64,000 nucleotides of DNA from Salinibacterium sp. SWN167. GTDB lineage: Bacteria > Actinomycetota > Actinomycetes > Actinomycetales > Microbacteriaceae. The position numbers and the translations under genes are program-made. The notes under the pieces were generated by a model that saw only the letters and a program-made list of their open reading frames with translations, made no database searches and was not told the DNA's origin. This document shows, piece after piece, positions 59,609 to 64,000 of the stretch. The stretch's first letter is position 1, and each line of letters begins with the position of its first letter. The DNA is taken from NCBI RefSeq assembly GCF_015864665.1, contig NZ_JADYWU010000003.1, positions 65,399 through 129,398 on the forward strand, given 5' to 3'.

Positions 59609-60513
59609 GCTCGGACCTCCCGCGGTTGATTCGCCAATATTTCAGCAATGACGCCCGCAACACCGTCGGCGCCACGCTGCGTCAAAGTAATCGTGTAGTG
59701 GTTCACGTCGGCGGCCTCAGAGAACGTCACGTGAGGAAGTTCAGAACGCCAGCGGTCGCACTCTTCCGGAGAATACAACGCCGGAACCTGATTGAGAAGA
59801 CCCCGCGGCGCCCGGACGAAGTGCACCGGCATCGTGAGTCCACGAAGTCCCGCAAGATAATCGGTGTCGCCGCTCAACTGCAGCGCATCGAAACTGACCG
59901 CAGCCAGGTTGCTCGCCGGGTGCAGCTCGGGGGCGGTTCCCACCAAGTCGTAATCGACATAGTCGCGGATGGCCTCAGTGAAGTTATCGGCGAACGCCGG
60001 GTGCACTCGCCAAAACTCCTGGTAGCTCTCGCGGTCGGCGAACGTCATCGACAACCGATCAACAGCCGGCCCCAAGATGACCTGCGGCAGATCCTCCATC
60101 GACACGCCCTCCGGTGCCGGAATCGGCAAACCGCCATCAATCAAGAGGAGGCTGGAGACACGCTCCGGGTACTGCGCCGCCAAAGTTGCTGCGACGAAAG
60201 CACCCATCGAATGCCCAACGACGAGCGCGGAATCAGTGCCGGTTGCGGCCAACAGCGCGTTCATGTCCTGAGCGTGCTGCGGCATCCCGAACGGAGCGGG
60301 AAGGTCGCGGCTCGCACCGCGACCGCGCAGATCGGGAGCGATCACTCGGCAATCCGGGAACGCGGCTGCGATGAGCGGCCACGACATGTGCGACGCCGTA
60401 ATGCCGTGGATAAGCAAAATCGTGCCGCGAGGTTCCGACTCGGGCTCCCAGATCGCAGCGGTGAGTTCGCCGCCATCGACCGCGCAGGTAAAGGTGGTGT
60501 GTGGCTTAGTCAT
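59605..60513 (-). CDS. Alpha/beta hydrolase of the catabolic operon (first)
   Basis: This 302-residue hydrolase has LLIHGITASHMSWPLIAAAF, the nucleophile elbow VGHSMGAFVAAT with Ser near residue 98, and a candidate catalytic His in the C-terminal DVNHYTITL segment. No signal peptide is present. It resembles the broad lactonase/esterase group that includes enol-lactonases. It overlaps both neighbours by 4 bases. In the operon it may open an ester or lactone before or after the dehydrogenase step. The exact reaction is unknown. Confidence 0.87.
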   Translation of the reverse strand: MTKPHTTFTCAVDGGELTAAIWEPESEPRGTILLIHGITASHMSWPLIAAAFPDCRVIAPDLRGRGASRDLPAPFGMPQHAQDMNALLAATGTDSALVVGHSMGAFVAATLAAQYPERVSSLLLIDGGLPIPAPEGVSMEDLPQVILGPAVDRLSMTFADRESYQEFWRVHPAFADNFTEAIRDYVDYDLVGTAPELHPASNLAAVSFDALQLSGDTDYLAGLRGLTMPVHFVRAPRGLLNQVPALYSPEECDRWRSELPHVTFSEAADVNHYTITLTQRGADGVAGVIAEILANQPREVRA

Positions 60514-61256
60514 CGTGCGCTCCAGCCGCCATCCATCGTGTATGAGGCGCCCGTGACCATTCCGGCCGTGTCCCCCGCGAGCCAGAGCACGAGATCGGCG
60601 ACCTCACTCGGTTCCAGGAGTCGCTTGATCGCACTTTCGGTGAGCATGACCTTCTCGACGACTTCAGCCTCTGGGATGCCGTGCACCTTGGCCTGATCGG
60701 CAATCTGCTTTTCGACCAGCGGCGTGCGCACGTAGCCAGGGTTGACGCAATTGCTCGTGACGCCGTGGGCACCGCCTTCGAGGGCCGTGACTTTGGAGAA
60801 GCCTTCGAGCCCATGCTTCGCGGCAACGTAGGCCGATTTGTAGGGCGACGCGCGGAGGCCGTGCACCGAGCTGATATTGATGATGCGACCGAACCCGCGC
60901 TCGTACATTTTCGGTAGCGCCGCCCGCACGAGCAAGAACGGCGCTTCGAGCATGAGGTCGAGAATGCGGCCGAACATAACCGGGTCGAAACTTTCGATGG
61001 GGCTCACGTGTTGGATGCCCGCATTGTTGACGATGACATCCACGTCGAGGGTGAGATCGGCGAGCGCCACCGTGTCGGTGAGGTCAACCTGCCACGCTTC
61101 ACCACCAATGCGGTCGGCTTGAGCTTTCGCGGCATCACCATTGAGGTCGGCCACGACAACGTGGGCTCCAGCGCGAGCAAGCGACTCGGTGCACGCGGCA
61201 CCAATTCCACTCGCTCCGCCGGTGACGAGGGCTCGACGGCCCGTGAGATCGGTCAT
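60510..61256 (-). CDS. 3-hydroxybutyrate dehydrogenase-like SDR
   Basis: This 248-residue classical short-chain dehydrogenase has the NAD motif TGGASGIG near residues 12-19, NNAG at 77-80, a catalytic Ser in NISSVHG, and Tyr143 and Lys147 in the YVAAK motif. QVDLTD and the PGYVRTPLV segment fit 3-hydroxybutyrate dehydrogenases, which oxidise 3-hydroxybutyrate to acetoacetate. It overlaps the TetR gene and the hydrolase gene by 4 bases each. The adjacent CoA transferase would then activate acetoacetate. Confidence 0.88.
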   Translation of the reverse strand: MTDLTGRRALVTGGASGIGAACTESLARAGAHVVVADLNGDAAKAQADRIGGEAWQVDLTDTVALADLTLDVDVIVNNAGIQHVSPIESFDPVMFGRILDLMLEAPFLLVRAALPKMYERGFGRIINISSVHGLRASPYKSAYVAAKHGLEGFSKVTALEGGAHGVTSNCVNPGYVRTPLVEKQIADQAKVHGIPEAEVVEKVMLTESAIKRLLEPSEVADLVLWLAGDTAGMVTGASYTMDGGWSAR

Positions 61257-61909
61257 TTCTCGACTCCTTCAGTGCTCGGCTCTGGCACGGCCAAAGCGCG
61301 GCGGATAAACGTAATCATCTGATCGAGAACTTCATCGGGCACGCGAGATGTGCCACTCGCGGTCGGGTCAGCATCGTGGCCAGCGTCGGGCGAATCGCCC
61401 CACAGCACCCAGCGCATCCCGATCATTTCGCCGATGCCCATGAGGGCCCAGGCGGCGACGGTCGGGTCGATGTCACCGATTTCGCCGAGCAGTTGAGCTT
61501 CTTTGAGGCCCTCAATGTAGCCGTCGACGATGCGGGAATAGTGCAAGCGCAGCGACTTGGGCGACACGAATTCGGCTTCGCGCACGACGCGATAGAGGGC
61601 GGGGTGTTCGGCGGTGAATTCGAAGAAGGCCCTAAACCCAGCACGCTCTGATTCGATGCGGTTGGATGCCGCCCCCGAAGCTTCGCTCATGGCACGACGA
61701 ACGCGGCGGTTGAGATCCTCCACGAGCTCTTCGAAGATTTCGAGTTTGCTCGCGAAGTAGAGATAGAAAGTGCCTTGACCGACGCCGGCCTCTTCTGTGA
61801 TGCGCACGACTGAGGCATCTGTGTAGCCATAGCGGGCAAAGATTGTTTCGGCCGCCTCGATCAGTTTCGTCTTCGTGCGAGTGCCGCGAGCGGTGAGGGG
61901 TGTGCTCAT
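61253..61909 (-). CDS. TetR family regulator of the catabolic operon
   Basis: This 218-residue regulator has an N-terminal TetR HTH (TKTKLIEAAETIFARYGYTD, then VRITEEAGVGQGTFYLYFAS) and a C-terminal ligand-binding domain with ALYRVVREAEF. I chose ATG 61909, which forms an ATGA overlap with the acyl-CoA synthetase stop. It lies inside the operon and not divergent from it, so it probably represses a promoter upstream of the window end. The ligand is likely an operon intermediate such as an acyl-CoA. Confidence 0.92.
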   Translation of the reverse strand: MSTPLTARGTRTKTKLIEAAETIFARYGYTDASVVRITEEAGVGQGTFYLYFASKLEIFEELVEDLNRRVRRAMSEASGAASNRIESERAGFRAFFEFTAEHPALYRVVREAEFVSPKSLRLHYSRIVDGYIEGLKEAQLLGEIGDIDPTVAAWALMGIGEMIGMRWVLWGDSPDAGHDADPTASGTSRVPDEVLDQMITFIRRALAVPEPSTEGVEK

Positions 61910-63468
61910 GAACTGATCCGTCCGTGGTGTGAAGGCTGTTCTGTCCATTGTTCTAGCAACACTCGGCGACGAACTTTGTCGCTGGATGACCGAGGAATCT
62001 GTTCAACGAAGATCACTCGCTTGGGCACTTTGAATTTGGCGAGACTTGCCCGCGCAAACTCGAGAACGTCGGTCTCGTCGGTCGATGCTCCTGATCGCAC
62101 GACCACCCAGGCGATAGCGACCTCGCCCCACGTTTCGTCGGGAACCCCAACGACAGCAACGTCGGCAATCGCCGGATGCCCGAAGAGCACGCCTTCGATC
62201 TCGGCGGGGGCGACAGATTCTCCCCCGGTGATGAAGATGTCTTTGAGACGGTCGAGCACGCGATAGTAGCCCTCCGCGTCGCGACTGACGAGATCGCCGG
62301 TTGCCAGCCAGCCGTTGCGGAGCGCGAGCGCTGTAGCTTCGGGGGCACGAAAGTAGCCGCTGAAAACTCCGGGACCGTGCACGAGCAATTCGCCCTGGCC
62401 TTCGCCCTCGATACGTTCTCCCGTCACGGGGTCGGCGATATCGACATCCACGTGAGGGTAGGGCTTGCCTGCAGAACCGATGCGGGTGCGTGCTTCTTCA
62501 TCGGGCAGGCACAGCACGTTGGGCGCCGCTTCGGTGAGGCCATAACCCTGAGTGAGGGCGACGCCGCGGCTGTGCCAGACGCGCAAGAGCGGTTCGGGCA
62601 TCGGGGCTCCGCCGACAATGGCGTGGGCAAGGCTTGAGAGATCGCTTGAGGCGAATCGCGGATGCTGCGAGAGGATCAAGTAGTTGGCGGGCACACCCAT
62701 CATCGTGGTGATGCGACGGTCGGCGATGAGCTGCAGCACTCGGGCCGGATCAAATGTGCGCTCGAGAACGACGGTCGCGCCCATCCACCAGGCCAGCAGC
62801 GGCTGGATGTTCCAGCCACCGACGTGGTACTGCGGCATGACGGCGAGCACGGTGTCAGCACTCGTAATCTCGGCCGTGCGCGAGAGCGAGAGGTTGGTCC
62901 AGAAGCAATTGGCGTGGCTGAGAATAGCGCCCTTGGCCTGATCGAGGGTTCCCGACGTGAAAATGATGAGCAGAGGATCGTCGTCGCGCACGGCACGTCG
63001 CACGGGGTCGACGCTCGCGTGCTGGAGCGGGGCGACAATGTCGCGTTCAATACCGTGAGTGCCGAGGATGCCGCGAGCGATTGGTGCAATGAGGCGGTCG
63101 GTGGCGAGGGTTGCCAGGGTCGCGAACTCGTCCTCAACGAGCAGCAGTGCGGGGTCTGCCTGTTCGAGCTGTTGCGCGATCTCCCGCGGCGACAACCGCC
63201 ACGAGAGCGGAACGAGCACGAGCCCAGCCTTGGCGCACGCGAAGAACACGACGACGTGGTCCGAGCTATTGCCCGTGATGGTGGCGATGCGATCGCCAAC
63301 ACCGTAGCCGCCATCGAGGAAGGCTTCGGCGAGCGCCGTAGCCCGATCATCCAGTTGGCGGTAGGTCAGCACGACACCGCGGTCATCGACAGCAACTCTG
63401 TCTGGCGTCGCGAGTGCGCGGTCGGCGGTCCACCGCCCTAGCGTGTGTAGCCCTTCAGACTGGGTCAT
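61906..63468 (-). CDS. AMP-dependent acyl-CoA synthetase/ligase
   Basis: This 520-residue ANL-superfamily enzyme activates a carboxylic acid with ATP and CoA. Visible motifs are A5-like YGLTEAAPNVLCLP, A7-like WLATGDLVSRDAEGYYRVLDR and RLKDIFITGGESVAPAEIE. The A3 P-loop is unusual: FTSGTLDQAKGAILSH replaces the common TSGTTGxPKG, losing the second Thr-Gly and the Pro. It overlaps the LIV permease gene by 4 bases at its start. It may activate the imported acid or a product of the hydrolases. Confidence 0.9.
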   Translation of the reverse strand: MTQSEGLHTLGRWTADRALATPDRVAVDDRGVVLTYRQLDDRATALAEAFLDGGYGVGDRIATITGNSSDHVVVFFACAKAGLVLVPLSWRLSPREIAQQLEQADPALLLVEDEFATLATLATDRLIAPIARGILGTHGIERDIVAPLQHASVDPVRRAVRDDDPLLIIFTSGTLDQAKGAILSHANCFWTNLSLSRTAEITSADTVLAVMPQYHVGGWNIQPLLAWWMGATVVLERTFDPARVLQLIADRRITTMMGVPANYLILSQHPRFASSDLSSLAHAIVGGAPMPEPLLRVWHSRGVALTQGYGLTEAAPNVLCLPDEEARTRIGSAGKPYPHVDVDIADPVTGERIEGEGQGELLVHGPGVFSGYFRAPEATALALRNGWLATGDLVSRDAEGYYRVLDRLKDIFITGGESVAPAEIEGVLFGHPAIADVAVVGVPDETWGEVAIAWVVVRSGASTDETDVLEFARASLAKFKVPKRVIFVEQIPRSSSDKVRRRVLLEQWTEQPSHHGRISS

Positions 63469-64000
63469 TCCGCCTCCTCAAGCAGCTTGCGCTCTGACGG
63501 TGTGGCAGAGGTGCCTGTGGAGAGGCGCTTCACCGCACCGGCGATTCCTCCGGGAAGGAACAACACCACAAGGATAAACAGGGTGCCGAGAATAAAGAGC
63601 GGTTCGGAGAGAGGAATGCGCAAGATTGCCGGAAGTCCGTCGATGGCATCCGAGCTGGCCAGAGCCGTGAGGCGCTGATCGAGCAGGGTATAGATGATGC
63701 CGCCGACGATTGCACCCCAGCGCGAGCCGACACCTCCGAGCACAACAATCACCAGGATCGTGAGCGTGAAGTCAGCCGAGGTTGCCCGCGGTGTTGTGCC
63801 GCTCTGCAGCAGCAAGTGCACCATTCCCACGAGCGAGGCCAGCACAGAGGCGATGACAAACGCCATGAGCTTCACGCCGAAGGGACGGAGGCCGAGCACC
63901 CGCACGCGCAACTCGTTTTCGCGGGTTGCTGTCACAGCATGACCGGCACGGGAGTTTTCGAACCACGCGACAACCACGAACACCACGACGAGCAGTGCGA
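63465..64000 (-). CDS. LIV-type ABC transporter permease, LivM family (partial)
   Basis: The frame is open to the window edge, so the 5' part is missing. The visible 178 residues contain the EAA-like loop of LivM proteins (TRENELRVRVLGLRPFGVKL), membrane segments, the LTILVIVVLGGVGSRWGAIVGG motif and a C-terminal FLPGGIAGAVKRL tail. LivM-type permeases import branched-chain amino acids or other carboxylic acids and amides with LivH, two ATPases and a binding protein. Those genes should lie beyond the window. The 4-base overlap with the synthetase ties the transporter to this catabolic operon. Confidence 0.93.
   Translation of the reverse strand, partial: ALLVVVFVVVAWFENSRAGHAVTATRENELRVRVLGLRPFGVKLMAFVIASVLASLVGMVHLLLQSGTTPRATSADFTLTILVIVVLGGVGSRWGAIVGGIIYTLLDQRLTALASSDAIDGLPAILRIPLSEPLFILGTLFILVVLFLPGGIAGAVKRLSTGTSATPSERKLLEEAE

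Noticed and set aside
1-64000. tRNA, rRNA, CRISPR, insertion sequence or prophage
   Set aside because: Reading both strands I found no cloverleaf-like segments, direct-repeat arrays, transposase, integrase or phage structural genes. A dedicated tRNA and Rfam scan would settle this.

Overview
This window looks like ordinary chromosome of a high-GC (about 60%) actinobacterium, most likely of the family Microbacteriaceae. The basis is the GC-rich codon use, GTG and TTG starts, actinobacterial families (MarP protease, HelD class helicase, SigK/RskA, DUF5302, DUF4397, class F sortase, short NusA) and many apparently leaderless genes. I see no tRNA, rRNA, CRISPR array, insertion sequence, integrase or prophage gene. 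About 63 protein genes are supported. No gene-free stretch exceeds 300 bases; the longest are about 210-240 bases (3115-3321, 16721-16938, 19210-19448).

Layout. 0-5.4 kb: DUF5302 protein, polyphosphate kinase ppk2, an FMN reductase/luciferase-like monooxygenase pair, a divergent esterase and a PucR-like regulator. 5.4-8.4 kb: one operon of DUF4397 surface protein, lipoprotein class F sortase, SigK-like ECF sigma factor and RskA anti-sigma factor. 8.4-16.8 kb: BenE transporter, quinone oxidoreductase, HdeD-like protein, rpsO, MarP periplasmic protease, YhhN and VanZ proteins, flanked by two related degenerate NERD-fold membrane proteins. 16.9-29 kb: HelD, a DUF3137-like protein, PrsW protease, an Ada-AraC-AlkA fusion, a LEA-like repeat protein, aspA and a SNF2 helicase. 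29-37 kb: DUF2207 protein, M20 peptidase, glycerophosphodiesterase, ribokinase, an NAD-binding epimerase and a secreted CAP protein. 37-43.9 kb: a deoxyribose operon (SorC-type regulator, deoC, aldehyde dehydrogenase, half-length aldehyde dehydrogenase), a divergent ROK sugar kinase and an MFS exporter.

44-57 kb holds the translation block: truB, two small membrane proteins and ribF on one side, and ispG-proS-nusA-ylxR-infB-rbfA on the other. The two parts are split by a ketopantoate reductase and mutY on the opposite strand. rimP is missing from its usual place before nusA. Three strong hairpins sit at the gene borders of the nusA-infB-rbfA segment, one of which overlaps the infB ribosome binding site. 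57-64 kb is a tightly overlapping catabolic operon: LIV-type ABC permease (cut by the window end), acyl-CoA synthetase, TetR regulator, 3-hydroxybutyrate dehydrogenase-like SDR, alpha/beta hydrolase, CoA transferase A and B, and a second hydrolase. It could carry an ester or hydroxy acid through a keto acid to a CoA thioester.

The strongest pattern I found across the window is regulatory. Seventeen gene starts have a TAnnnT box exactly 6 or 7 bases before the start codon and, in nearly every case, no Shine-Dalgarno sequence, which predicts leaderless transcripts. I did not find a clearly new multi-gene system. The sortase/SigK operon, the degenerate NERD pair and the hairpin-rich infB operon are the best candidates for follow-up.
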